Assembly: GCA_030407315.1 (NCBI GenBank)
Contig: JALQPE010001826.1
Location: 1-64,000, forward strand
Direction of reading: 5' to 3'
Length of the DNA stretch: 64,000 nucleotides
Source: Asparagopsis taxiformis
Lineage: Eukaryota > Rhodophyta > Florideophyceae > Bonnemaisoniales > Bonnemaisoniaceae
Shown here: piece after piece, positions 8,155-18,779 of the stretch
Layout of the letters: each line of letters begins with the position of its first letter
Numbering within the stretch: the first letter of the stretch is position 1
Notes under the pieces: generated by a model
The model's input: only the letters and a program-made list of their open reading frames with translations
The model's database searches: none
What the model was told of the DNA's origin: nothing
Translations under genes and position numbers: made by a program

Positions 8155-11024
8155 ATGAGTAAGCGATTCTTTCAAGCAAAACACAAAATGAGCTCGACAG
8201 AACCTAGTTCTGGTCGGGAGGATGCATCCGTTAAAGCATTGTTCGCTGATATCATGGAAGGCTCGACAAACAGCCGTGTAGATCCTCGATCTTGCATTCC
8301 GTTGACATCAATTCGTCAAATATCCCGCTCTGGTGTCTTGAGATTGAAGTCTATATTCAGTGGAGGTTCCACAGTTTCTTCGGGAAAGAGAGATGGAATG
8401 CCCATAGAGAATATTGGAGATGGATTTGTTGCTGGATCTGATAATGCTATTGTTGTAGAGCTAACGGGAGGTTTGAAAAGACATGTGTTGGACTTCTTCC
8501 GATCTAAACTCGGCTCGGACGGGGAACCTATCTCTGAATCCCAAGCCGCAGAAAAAGCAGAAGATCGTTCTGTCTGGTACGGAGTAGTAGACGGAATGCA
8601 CAGAATGACTGCTATTCGTGAATTAATAGACGAAGATCCAGAACACTGGGAGTCTTTCTTGTGGCCTGTGACTATTCTGAAAGGCGGACACAGCTTGCAA
8701 ACTTTGAAGCAATTAGGAAGGCATCAGAATAAGAAACATGATGCATCCTTTTACATCGAATCAACTTTCTATGATACTTTGGTCGGTTTAAGAGATGAAG
8801 CTGACCGATTGAAGACCATGTCGAATGGTAGAGCTCCATCTGCGAAACAGATCGCTTCAGCGTATGATGGTTGTACGCATCTGAAGGACAATACTATAAG
8901 ACAAGCAGCAACAACAGCAGTTAGACTTCCACTAAGTGTAATACATGAGATCGGAGTAATCATGAACGAAGAGCACCCGGATTTGGCAGAACCAAGTTCT
9001 GCTGAATATAAACCGCTGGAAAAATCCATGAATATGCGATGCACCGATTGTCGAGTATACAGGAAATTCATCAACATAACTTCAATCAAGTCCGCGACAA
9101 AGTTCATGAGAGCCTCAGGTCCGGACGGAGAAAAGAATCAAATCAACACGCTCCACCGGCTGAGGGAAATTTCTAGAACGAACAAGTTCAAAGCAGCATC
9201 GTATAAGGTAACAGTGGAGCAGTTTGAGAGTGCTTGTAGTGCAATGAGGGAGGCTCGAAAGTTTGAAGCTCTTTTAGAAGATGATGAATGGCCGTCTGGA
9301 ATGGAAGTAGTCAAGCACAACTTACTCCGTACCACAAAATTTGATTGTGAAGTTACTGCCAATTTCGGGAATGATGGAGATGTTTTAGATTCTCTTCTTA
9401 GACAATATCGGAAAGTTTGTCCTGAGGCTGCACCCCTTAAAGAAAAAAGTTTTCCGAGAATTTCACCAGGGAGAAAGAACTTCAGGCTAAAGACAATTGT
9501 ACTGCCTTAGCTTCCGCGGATGATTCTCTTCCAATCGCAGCTGAAGATATCACTAAAGGGGGTGAAGTTCCTGAAGATCAAGTTCCACATCCAGTGCCGA
9601 GCATCACTATAGAAGGAAAGGCACCAAGAACATTACCACAGGATCTAGGCGATATGCCTGAATCAGAAGTCTTGACCAAACCTAATTCGGAACCAAATTC
9701 CGTTCAACCGAAGCAGGTTAACAGGAATAATTCCGTTCCATCAAACGCTCCGAGTGCCAATTCTGTCCGACTGAATACGCGTCCAAAACGAGTTGCTTGT
9801 ACTACAGAAGTGCTGGATGAGAAAATTAACTATCTTGACGAAATGGGTGTTTCATGCCACCAGATGAAATGGCAAGATTTTGATAAGACCGTTTGGACAG
9901 ATGGTGATGCTCTCTTCGATCTTATACTGACAGATCCACCGTATGGGACGCCTAAATCTCGTTCTTTGCGAAACACTTCTTACGATAACTTCATAGATGA
10001 CAAGGAAGTGAAAGAGATATGTCAGTTTGCCAGGCGCGTCTTGAAGCCGGGAGGGTGGTTTCTTGCATTTGTTTCATTTCGAAACTTCGAACTTTTCTAC
10101 AACGAACTTCACCGCATCGGATTTGCCGGACCAGAATACCCATTCGTAATTATGAAGGATACCAGTACGATGCAAGCTCACAGAGGTGATCAGTTTCCTC
10201 AGAACGCTTGTGAATTTTCTGTCATTGCAAGGGCACCAGGAATTTCGAAAAGTGCATTCAAGCCAGATTTGAGGAGCCCTTACAACTTCGTTCCTTCAAA
10301 GACAAGCAGACGGTTTGCTGCTATGTCAGGTATACCCGTTTCAAAAGAAAAGCTCCTTTTGCCAGGCACGAAATCTCCCGTCCTAACAGAGGAGAAAAAT
10401 GTGGGTCTGCTTGCTGAACTAATCAATACATTTTGTCCAGAACGGGGTTCTGTTTTGGATATTTACGGAGGTACTTTCACTACTGGAATAGCTTCGTTGC
10501 GAACTGCACGTTCATGTGTAGTAATCGAGTCAAGCGCATCTACATTTCGTCTTGCCCATGAGAGGCTACGTGCAGTGGCAGAGATACTGTACCGAAAAAG
10601 TCCATCCTCACACCACGCAATGAAGAAGAGAAAGACGCGAGAGAATTCAAAAGCTGAAAGCAGTGGAGAAATCACGAAGATGATCGAAAAGAGCAGTACT
10701 ATTGTTCAAAGTGGAAACGATATGCTGAAAGGAGGGGACAGAGTTGAATTACTCCTTGATGGAATCACTATTGGTCATGCAAAGCTTCTGTCAGCTCCAG
10801 ATAATGACAGTGATTTACATACTTCTATTCATAATGTTCCTCTCTCTGAGTACGAGAAAGATGGACAGAAGCTAGTTGCATGCTATTCCTTCAAAGTTAA
10901 GGAGGATGCTGGCGATAAAAAATACCCATATGGTTATGGAGGCATCGAGAAGCCTCCGGGAAACCTGAAGGGCTTAGCGGGAATATTCTCTTGGGACATA
11001 CACAGCATGAGATGTTCCAATTGA
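8155..11024 (+). CDS. ParB-like domain fused to beta-class DNA amino-methyltransferase
   Basis: The ATG at 8155 (A at -3) starts a protein of about 950 residues. The N-terminal part carries a ParB/sulfiredoxin-type fold signature, WYGVVDGMHRMTAIRELI, matching the V-x-D-G-x-H-R-x-x-A box of ParB proteins, followed by a helical region. At A6 (9443-9448) the frame breaks. With one more A it continues as a charged linker into a methyltransferase: motif IV TDPPYGTPKSRS (about 9932), then motif I-like GSVLDIYGGTFTTGIASL (about 10447). DPPY before the SAM-binding motif is the beta-class order of N6-adenine/N4-cytosine methyltransferases (CcrM/HinfI type). The C-terminal 120 residues (GDRVELLLDGITIGHAKLL) form a domain I do not recognise. 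Likely role: methylation of element or host DNA directed by the ParB-like module. It lies 250 bp upstream of the transposase in the same orientation. Confidence 0.75.
8198..8212. promoter_or_regulatory. element palindrome, perfect
   Basis: CAGAAC CTA GTTCTG inside the ParB coding region, encoding EPSS. Confidence 0.6.
8558..8572. promoter_or_regulatory. element palindrome, 11/12
   Basis: CAGAAG ATC GTTCTG inside the ParB coding region, encoding EDRS just before the ParB box. Confidence 0.5.
8987..9001. promoter_or_regulatory. element palindrome, perfect
   Basis: CAGAAC CAA GTTCTG inside the ParB coding region, encoding EPSS. Confidence 0.6.
10438..10452. promoter_or_regulatory. element palindrome, perfect
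   Basis: CAGAAC GGG GTTCTG overlapping the coding sequence just before methyltransferase motif I, encoding ERGS. The full 15-mer is identical to the site at 13124. Confidence 0.6.
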
Positions 11025-11274
11025 GATAAAGATGTTTGCGAATGAGTACTATTTTTGTACATTGCACTACTGAAGAGCGATTCCAAACATCTAGAGAAGA
11101 ATGGAATAAATCTTTTCACATCGATCATTACCGTTGTACAATATTTGGCGCGAAATTTGTTCTCTGTTTTTGTAAATTTGAATTATATGCTCTATCAGTA
11201 CTTACAAATTTTCCACGCCTTCTGTTCACCTCTCAATGAAAGTGAGCGTTCGAAGTGAAAACCTCTGAAAACTC

Positions 11275-13860
11275 ATGGAGGACACATTTTGCCTCTCCGA
11301 CACCAACCGCAAACTGATTCACAAAAGTGCTGTCGGTATTCTTGCAACGCTGGGGATCGAAGCCGAAGCTGAACAATGCACCAGCGAGAACTCATTTCCG
11401 CATCATCCAAACCGATCAAAATCATCTGCAAACCAAGGAATTCCATTGAGCAATGATATAATTCCAATTCGTTTCAACAGAAACCGCCAAGAATATGTCA
11501 GAGGTTCATTGAATCGTTCGGAATCTGGAATTCTTTTGGAGCGTAATGACGGTTACGGAAATATTCCATTTCAATCACCGCTGGAAGTAAAACAAGCTTC
11601 TGTATCTGACTGCTTATCTCCAAGTACTGCAACAGAAAGATATTCTGATTCTTGTGCGTCATCTTTTCCAATTGGAAAACCATCCATCTATCAGTTGGAT
11701 ACAAGTCCACGAAAAAACCATGATAGCGACAAGAGGAGTAATGGAAATCGTGTGAGCAAAAGGATGATCGAGAAGAGGAAGCATGTCACGTCTTTATCTA
11801 ATCTAGACATCAGAAAACAGTTCTGTTGTAAGAAAAGGAGATGCTTTCGAAGTACAGACCCAACGTTTCTGAGGTCTGAAGTCAGCCGAGTACTTTTATG
11901 GGGAAGGATTGATCGGCGAAGATACTTGGAGAAATTATTCGATCCCAGCTCTAAAGTTTACCTTTTTTGCGGGAGGAAAGTCTGCTACAAATTCCTGGAG
12001 TCTTCCTTCATGTTTTCTAGACACATGCAACGATCAGTGAAGATTTCATGGGCAAATGGAAGATCAGTCTGTTTTTCATCAGCTCAAAAAGACCCAGAGA
12101 GTCCACAGAGGGACTCTGTTATATGTTTCCTGGACAGATTTGCGGATTCTACAGCGGAGCGAATGCCTGACACCAACGAAAGACACCTTCCACTCTTTCA
12201 AAAGAAATCTGTCTATGAAGTTTTCCGAGAACAGTACACTGTTCTGCATGGATATCATAATATACCTTCTTTGGCATACTTCTACACAACTTGGAAGAAG
12301 TATTGCGGTGATATCAAAGTAAGAAGAATTCAGCGATTCACAAAATGTACTGATTGTGAGTATATTCGGGACGCTCTAGCCAAGTATGGAACAGACAAGA
12401 AGAGTACAGCTCCTCTTCTTGAACGGAGACGTTTGCATATAGAGATGGTTTCTCGGGAACGTAGAGAGTATCAGAAGAGGTGTGAGCTAGCTGCGTTGTA
12501 CCCTTCGCAGTATACATCACTTATCGTGGATGGTGCAGACCAGTCTGGATATGGGCTTCCCCATTTCACTGTCAATACAAAAGCGACAGTTGGGCATAGT
12601 TTGAAGGTCAGGCTGATAGGTGTACTAGAGCATGGTGCTCGAAAACATCTCTCGTTGTACACCATGACCGCAGAATTTGAAACTGGTGCTAACCATATCG
12701 TGGAAGCGCTTCACAGAACGCTTTCAAGCAAAGCATTAGGATCTAAACTACAGGGAAAACTTTTTTTGCAAGTTGACAATTGCACACGGGAGAACAAAAA
12801 TTCATTCTTGTTCTGCTACTTGGAATGCTTAGTGGCATGGGGTGTGTACGAAGAGATATTTGTGTCTTTCCTTCCTATAGGACACACTCACTCTGATATC
12901 GACCAAGCCTTCAGTTGTACATCAAGGAGACTGAAATTCAATAACGCAGCAACTATGGAGGATCTCCACGATGAACTGCGAAAGTCTTTCACGCCTGAAC
13001 CATCTGTCTCCCGCATGCTACACATTATCAATTTCTCGGGTTTATGTAAGATGGAAAACTGTATTGGGAAGGTGAAACCTTTTTCAAAGTACCGCTACTT
13101 CAGATTCTTCAGAGATCCCGAAACAGAACGGGGTTCTGCCTTCTTCAAAACTGCTTGTGATGTCAAAATTTCTTGTGATGACCAGTGGAGAAGCCTTCCA
13201 GTATTGACCAATGGTCTCAAAGGATTTACTCGATCTCCACCAAACCTTCACGCGGCACCCTGTAACTCTGTTGTCTGTCCACCAGATAAGGAAAAAATTC
13301 TTCTAAGGCTCAGATCAGAGGAGGTAAGGGTGAACAGTGTCGCTAAAATGAGATCACTTCATGCACTGGTTGCTCAAGTGTACAGAGACAGAGACGAACC
13401 ACTACATTGGAACTTGGAAGAGTGCGTAGAGCTGAATGGAATTTACAGTAATCAGAGTTTTTCCAACCATGGGTTTGACGAGGATGAAGAAAATTTACAG
13501 GAAATGATGGCTCAAACAGACCTACCTTATTCTAGGAATCGATTTGTTGCTGTTAATGGATACGGATGTACGAAGGAAATGCCTTTCTGGCTAGGACAGA
13601 TTATCGAATGTATCCAGGATGGAAGTGGCGTGACAAGAAATATGTTCATAAGATGGTATGAAGTGTATGACAAAGGGGATGCATGGAGTGGTAAGTATCG
13701 TCCGGCGACAGTTGGAAGAGGAAAAAATATAGACCCTTGGCAAGGGAATATTTCTGTGGATACAGTAATAGCTGAGTTTGATTCTTTGACGAACAAGAAA
13801 CTCAGAGCAGGAGTAGAGAAGGAAATTAGAGCAGGTTTAGTAGCATTGGGGAAATACTGA
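11275..13860 (+). CDS. DUF7869-like DDE transposase with C-terminal BAH-like domain
   Basis: An uninterrupted 861-residue frame from the ATG at 11275. A Ser/Asn-rich N-terminus leads to a Cys/Arg cluster (FCCKKRRCF, about residue 182) and a helical module. The catalytic region has three acidic motifs: SLIVDGADQSGYG (about 416), LQVDNCTRENKN (about 498) and FLPIGHTHSDIDQAF (about 531). This pattern is seen in the DUF7869 family, widespread in eukaryotic genomes and thought to be a DDE/RNase H-fold transposase. The C-terminal 100 residues (NRFVAVNGYGCTKEMPFWLG, FIRWYEV) resemble a BAH-like chromatin-reader domain. It would cut and join element DNA in the nucleus. Unlike its neighbours it shows no frame break. 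Confidence 0.75.
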   Translation: MEDTFCLSDTNRKLIHKSAVGILATLGIEAEAEQCTSENSFPHHPNRSKSSANQGIPLSNDIIPIRFNRNRQEYVRGSLNRSESGILLERNDGYGNIPFQSPLEVKQASVSDCLSPSTATERYSDSCASSFPIGKPSIYQLDTSPRKNHDSDKRSNGNRVSKRMIEKRKHVTSLSNLDIRKQFCCKKRRCFRSTDPTFLRSEVSRVLLWGRIDRRRYLEKLFDPSSKVYLFCGRKVCYKFLESSFMFSRHMQRSVKISWANGRSVCFSSAQKDPESPQRDSVICFLDRFADSTAERMPDTNERHLPLFQKKSVYEVFREQYTVLHGYHNIPSLAYFYTTWKKYCGDIKVRRIQRFTKCTDCEYIRDALAKYGTDKKSTAPLLERRRLHIEMVSRERREYQKRCELAALYPSQYTSLIVDGADQSGYGLPHFTVNTKATVGHSLKVRLIGVLEHGARKHLSLYTMTAEFETGANHIVEALHRTLSSKALGSKLQGKLFLQVDNCTRENKNSFLFCYLECLVAWGVYEEIFVSFLPIGHTHSDIDQAFSCTSRRLKFNNAATMEDLHDELRKSFTPEPSVSRMLHIINFSGLCKMENCIGKVKPFSKYRYFRFFRDPETERGSAFFKTACDVKISCDDQWRSLPVLTNGLKGFTRSPPNLHAAPCNSVVCPPDKEKILLRLRSEEVRVNSVAKMRSLHALVAQVYRDRDEPLHWNLEECVELNGIYSNQSFSNHGFDEDEENLQEMMAQTDLPYSRNRFVAVNGYGCTKEMPFWLGQIIECIQDGSGVTRNMFIRWYEVYDKGDAWSGKYRPATVGRGKNIDPWQGNISVDTVIAEFDSLTNKKLRAGVEKEIRAGLVALGKY
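11811..11825. promoter_or_regulatory. element palindrome, 11/12
   Basis: CAGAAA ACA GTTCTG inside the transposase coding region, in a different codon phase (encoding RKQFC) from the sites in the ParB-methyltransferase gene. Confidence 0.45.
12232..12246. promoter_or_regulatory. element palindrome, 11/12
   Basis: CAGTAC ACT GTTCTG inside the transposase coding region, in codon phase EQYTVL. Confidence 0.45.
13124..13138. promoter_or_regulatory. element palindrome, perfect
   Basis: CAGAAC GGG GTTCTG inside the transposase coding region, encoding ERGS. The 15-mer is identical to that at 10438 although the genes are unrelated. Confidence 0.6.
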
Positions 13861-14032
13861 ACTGGTCTTTGTAATATTTCTGCACCACGGAAATGAAATA
13901 ACCATGAGATCAATCGATTTCGGAACATTTATGAAAAGGTCAATCAATATCAGAATATGGAAATTTATTCAATCATTTTCGAAACAAATTTATTCTTAAC
14001 TCGAAAATAATATTCTGTTCATACAAAAATCA

Positions 14033-17000
14033 GTGTTCCATGCCAATGCGAACGTGACCGTGATCGATGGACTGCATCGTCTCAATGCTATGCATAGCAT
14101 TGCCGATGACTTCACGCGCCTCACCCGTATGCACAGAACCAAGCTGCCACAGGACGCAAACCGCTTGCGCTGGGTTACTCAGCCTCTGGATGTGTACTAC
14201 CTTCGCCGCAAGGACGACAGTGATCTTCAGCCTCATGAGATCATCCACAAGAGTGCAGAGTCGAACCATACGACTGGGACGCAACTGACGGAGCGCTCCC
14301 TGGTTCGAATCTTGTCGTCCATCCAGCAGTTCATCCGTACGATTGCTGTTGCAAATAACGTGGAAAACGCTGGCGACTTGCGTGAGTCTGATGTCATCCG
14401 AACATTGTTCGAGGCGCAGTTCATGGGGATGATGAATTCAACGAACACGGCCCGGCGGTGGACGCGTTTGGCTATAGCAACGCTGAAGCATCCTGTTCTC
14501 GACGAATTGTTGCGTGAGCTGAACAATTCTGAGCGCCGCAACGAGATTGGAATAACGCACCTGGACCACAAGATAGTGCGCGAGTTGCTGGAAGAAAACT
14601 TTGTCTTCGGCTTGCGTGGTCTTTCGGAGTACTTGAACCCTGCTCATGGTGGACGTCCGGATGGACGCTTTGACGTGAACGACTTCTATACATACGTCCG
14701 TCGCGTGACTGCAATAGCAAATTCTCTGTACGCTGCGTTTGGGCGCCCAAAGAGTATTATGCGCAAGTCATTTCTGAGCACAGAGATGGCAATTGGGTCG
14801 GTTAAGCAGCCGAAGGAGTTGCAATGGCATCTCACCAATGCCATTGCAATGTATAGAGGGGATGACCGGAGCAGTGAGGTTCGAATGCGACGGAGAGCCA
14901 CGCGTTTACAGGATTTGGAAACGAACTTGAAAGAGTTTTTCAATCCGACATTGAAGAAGAAGACTAAGGCTCGACGCAAACGCCGCCCTTCTGCTGCCAA
15001 TGTGAGACTCACTCACAAGAAGCAGCGAAACGTCGAACATGAGCCTGCTTCGCATGGCATCCGCCGCCGTTCACAGCGACTTCGCTCGACGGGGAGCACA
15101 CGCCTCGAGGAAGAAGAGCCGGTTGTGGTACAACAATCCGCCGGAGAAGAAGAGCAAGCCGTTGTTGATAAACCCACCGATCAACAACAAGCCACTGTTT
15201 CCGGTGATGAGGGTGACGAAGACTCCGCCCGTTCCCCCGATTCTGCCGTTGAGATTGTCCCCAAGATAACCGTCGTGCTGGTGCGACTCCCTCCAACCAA
15301 GAATCTGTCCATACCGCTTCGGACGAGGAAGACAAACAGGGTGCAGACGAGGGCCATGTCAAAAGCAAGGGGGTCCGCGAAGTGACAATTACACTCACTG
15401 TTCCGGAAGGAGTCGAAGTCGATGAAGACGGTTACATCGTTCGTGACTCTCCTTCTGAACACGACCTCCTGTTCGACGACCGGATGCCATCTCTTCCTGA
15501 CGATTTCAAAGTCAAAGACCGAGCCGAAGGGCATCATCTGGCGCAGCGTCCCGCGGACGTCATCGCATCGGTGAGGGTTGGCTGTCTGCCTCCGATTGAG
15601 CTCAGGTTGTTATTGGAGAGTGTGGAAATCGATGAGGAGGGCAGAGAGGTGAGGTATTTGAAGCAAGTGGCGATGGACCCTGTGTTTGAGGGGCTGCATA
15701 TTCCGGAACAACATCGGGCTCGTCATCTTGTTTTGGAGATCGACACCATCTATCCGATGTTTTTCGCAGCGTGGAAGATGGCTGCCAAGGCGATGTGTGA
15801 GCCTACATCGACGTTTCTACCCTCGAGGCTGGACTTCGCCCAGGTTGCGCGAATGTCTACAAGCTGGAAGGATTCGTATGAGGCCGGCACTGGTATGGCG
15901 TACTTCCACAATTGCCGAACGGAAATCAACGAGCGAGGGTATACGGTGATGCACAATTTCGCGGATGTAAGCTACCTCGATGCGTCGGACAAGTTCCCAT
16001 TTGACTTGGGTCTCATGGAAGAAATTCCTAACCAGGAATTGTTTCGGTACTTCTTGGGAACATGGGAGGGGGAGGAGGTGCACAAGGACCCTGGGAACCG
16101 GCAGCTGTGGAGTCCCATTGTCAATACGGGGGACGATGAAACAGATGAGAAGAACCGGAATGAGGGGAGGGCTCGCTTCACGTCTACGCGCCACTGCCTG
16201 GTTGACTATGCCGAGAACGATGAGACGCATATCGACCGGTTCAAGTTTGTGACGCGGCGAGCCCTGCTGGATGTGTGGTTGGGAATCCTTGTCCGGCTGA
16301 TAGGGCTGGAGGAGTGCGGTTTACCGGGAGAAAAACTTGTCATGCCGGCATCTGGGGGACGGTTTTTGATAACGGGAAAGGGGTGTCCTCGGCAGGTCCC
16401 ACACAATGATTTCCCTGTTCCTCCTCGCGACCGCAAAGATCAACTTCCGGGTTACTTTGTTATTGCCAACGGAGATGACCCATTCCCTATCTGGGTGTGC
16501 CCAGGGTCCCACAAGTACGTCTTTTCCAAAGCGCTGGAATTAGATATGTACGCCAAGACGATGAAGCTGAAGAAGGTAATCGTTCCGCCACGTTCAGTCT
16601 TCATCGGTCACGGCCATGTACAACATGCCGGGGCAGGGCATGTCGACAGAGTTGTGTCACACACGACAACGAGGTATCACACGTATTTCAGGAATGCGTC
16701 GTATCCGATTCCCGACAATGTTTCGTTTGGTTTCATCAGGCGGTTGGGATTCGAAGAAGAAGTAATCGCCAATGCTCCGCGCCGGTCTGCCAGGCAAAGT
16801 CAACCGGCACCTGTCAATGTTCGCCACAAGACAGTTGTTCCCATCCCGGTCAAGAAAGATCGTAGGCCGAAGACAGGGCAACTCGGAATCATGCGGATGA
16901 AGACGACAGAAGCTCCCAAGAAGAGAACCCTCACACCGGGTCAAAAATTCATCTTGAGCTATTCAACTCCACAGTTGCCGATAACGCCTATTCTGCCGGG

Positions 17001-17052
17001 AGATCCTGAATATAGTGAGGACGAAGACGAAGAAGAATTTTCCGACGGCTAG
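14033..17052 (+). CDS. ParB-like domain fused to 2OG-Fe(II) dioxygenase, 5'-truncated
   Basis: The coding sequence opens in mid-domain: the first conserved motif, VTVIDGLHRLNAM, is the ParB box, and no ATG precedes it, so the 5' end is missing at the junction with the upstream element. A helical region and a Lys/Arg-rich stretch follow (KKKTKARRKRR, about 14955). At C4 (15259-15262) the frame shifts by one base into an acidic linker and a roughly 560-residue C-terminal part. This part has the 2OG-Fe(II) dioxygenase triad: H-x-D in QVPHNDFP (16402-16410), a distal His in GHGHVQHAG (near 16624) and an Arg (TTRYHTYF, near 16672), with WVCPGSHKY between them. Such enzymes hydroxylate or oxidatively demethylate substrates. 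The ParB partner suggests DNA as substrate, by analogy with TET/JBP or AlkB enzymes, but the substrate is unproven. The basic tail after the dioxygenase resembles a nuclear or DNA-binding extension. Confidence 0.65.
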
Positions 17053-17324
17053 ATAGCTTAACAACTACTACTTTGGTAAACAATTATCGAGAATATAAGC
17101 ATCTCCTTTATCACTTCCAATCTATGAACCTAGTATAATGTACTTCCGTTCCATGCTTTCAAACTAGATTGTCCATTCCCTCGTGGGTTGGAGCATGATT
17201 TCCAGGACGATTCCCTCACATCTCTAGACTCGATGGTCTATGCTAGAAATAGCAGAACAATTGGGTTTGTACGTGCTTCATCGCCTACTTGCTTCCGGTA
17301 ATGTGTGGACGTGCACGATACACG
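17053..17324. other. 3' flank of the ParB-dioxygenase gene
   Basis: About 270 bp with no recognisable gene; it leads into the tandem repeat array. Confidence 0.3.
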
Positions 17325-18235
17325 ATCAACCTGAAATGGACGTCCGGTGGATGTCCAGCTCAGATGCATTGCTGGCCAGCCCAGAAATTCTACAATTCAG
17401 GGCAGAAAAAAATATTGCAAAAAACATCGATTTGGGCGGTCGATTGTGCCGTACGGCACACCCCCATCTCAAAAACATGTTCACATGTGCATGTTTTTGA
17501 GAATAGCCCAAATTTTAATTCAAATCAGGGTGTCTAATTTGGCCACAACGGCCCCAGGAACCGGCCGCCGCCCCGAGTGGGGTTGTCACTGGCTTCTGTA
17601 AGCACCAACTGTAAGGCTAAATGGCGTCTAGCGATGGGTCGATTTCAGGCTCAACACGTCAGGGACAGGGCTTGGTCCTTGTTTCATCATGGTCCCGCCC
17701 CACTCTCTCACGACCAACCTGGAATGGACGTCCGGTGGATGTCCAGCTCAGATGCATTGCTGGCCAGCCCAGAAATTCTACAATTCAGGGCAGAAAAAAA
17801 TATTGCAAAAAACATCGATTTGGGCGGTCGATTGTGCCGTACGGCACACCCCCATCTCAAAAACATGTTCACATGTGCATGTTTTTGAGAATAGCCCAAA
17901 TTTTAATTCAAATCAGGGTGTCTAATTTGGCCACAACGGCCCCAGGAACCGACCGCCGGCCCCGATCGGGGGCTATCACTGGCGTCTGTAAGCACCAACT
18001 GTAAGCCGGAGCCGGCTGCCGCCCCGATCGGGGCTATCACCGGCTTCTATTAGCACCAACTGTAAGCCAAAATCGCGTCCCACCAAAGGTCGATTTCAGG
18101 CTCAACACGTCAGGGAAAGGTCTTGGTCCCTGTTTCATCATGGTCCCGCCCCACTCTCTCACGACCAACCTGAAATGGACGTCCGGTGGATGTCCAGCTC
18201 GATTGCATTGCTGGCCAGCCCAGAAACTCTAAAAT
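17325..18235 (+). repeat. tandem repeat array with perfect hairpins
   Basis: Two nearly identical copies of a unit (starting about 17325 and 17713, period 388 bp) and a third, truncated copy (from about 18163). Each full copy contains a 13-bp perfect inverted repeat (TCTCAAAAACATG, loop of 10, then its complement) at 17467-17502 and 17855-17890, and the palindrome GTGCCGTACGGCAC at 17446-17459 with a second copy 388 bp on. The units also share a sub-repeat ending in AGCACCAACTGTAAG (near 17612, 18003 and 18063). No protein is evident. It could be part of a non-autonomous element or an LTR remnant. Confidence 0.8.
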
Positions 18236-18779
18236 TTCCGAAAAATCAGTTTGGTGGCCCAGCATCTCCTGTGCCGAAAATTCCCGCACTCACTTCTGAT
18301 ATACGTCTAGACGTGTTTCGCACTTGTACGCATCAGGGAAGGCTGCACGGAAGGTTGAGACTACGCTACTTGTGTACCGCGTCGTCTGAAATAGCGAGTA
18401 GTGTTTGGTGTATAGTTGTGGAGTATGCGTCTAGTGGTTTGTAAAGCTTGCAGAACGGGATAGGGATGTGGGTGGCGCTATTTTATGAATACATGAGTAC
18501 CAATATTCAAGGGTGACAAAGCGGAAAGTCATAGGCTCGTACATGTTTGAGATTGCATAGTAGAGAAAATATTTACATCGAAATTTTTATGGAGCTGATG
18601 GACGTATTAAGGATGAGGTATGAGAGGAAGAAAATTCTTCTGTGGTATGAAGATGTGTTCTGTGGGGGGATGGAATCTTGGGATGGTACAGGGGAAGGTG
18701 GAAATGTACGGAGTGCGGGTTTAGAATGGAGTGTGATTCGGAGAGGAGTGCCGACAAGCATATTATGGGGATTGGGGAG
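18236..18779. other. flanking sequence 5' of the gypsy element
   Basis: No supported gene or RNA. The last bases before the LTR are GGGGAG, which do not match the sequence following the 3' LTR. Confidence 0.3.

Larger units (their letters stand above)
5921..14030. mobile_element. DNA transposable element encoding ParB-methyltransferase, DUF7869-type transposase and a core-less paralogue
   Basis: The block combines a ParB-like/DNA methyltransferase fusion (8155-11024), a DDE-type transposase (11275-13860) and a divergent gene homologous to the transposase ends (5921-6927). The palindrome CAGAAC-N3-GTTCTG occurs at least six times perfectly between 6995 and 13138, and I saw no perfect copy elsewhere in the window. 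Immediately after 14030 a different gene begins in mid-domain, which suggests the element's right edge. I could not find terminal inverted repeats or a target duplication by eye, so both limits are approximate. Confidence 0.6.

Noticed and set aside
8005..11024. Bacterial contamination, suggested by ParB and a CcrM-like methyltransferase
   Set aside because: The neighbours are eukaryotic transposase and retroelements, there are no bacterial operon features and the coding style matches the surrounding eukaryotic element.
6995..13138. CAGAAC-N3-GTTCTG as a steroid-receptor response element
   Set aside because: It resembles the glucocorticoid half-site layout (AGAACA-N3-TGTTCT), but such receptors are animal-specific and the sites are confined to the transposon.
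17325..18235. CRISPR array
   Set aside because: Units are hundreds of bp with no short repeat-spacer pattern and lie in a eukaryotic retroelement-rich region.
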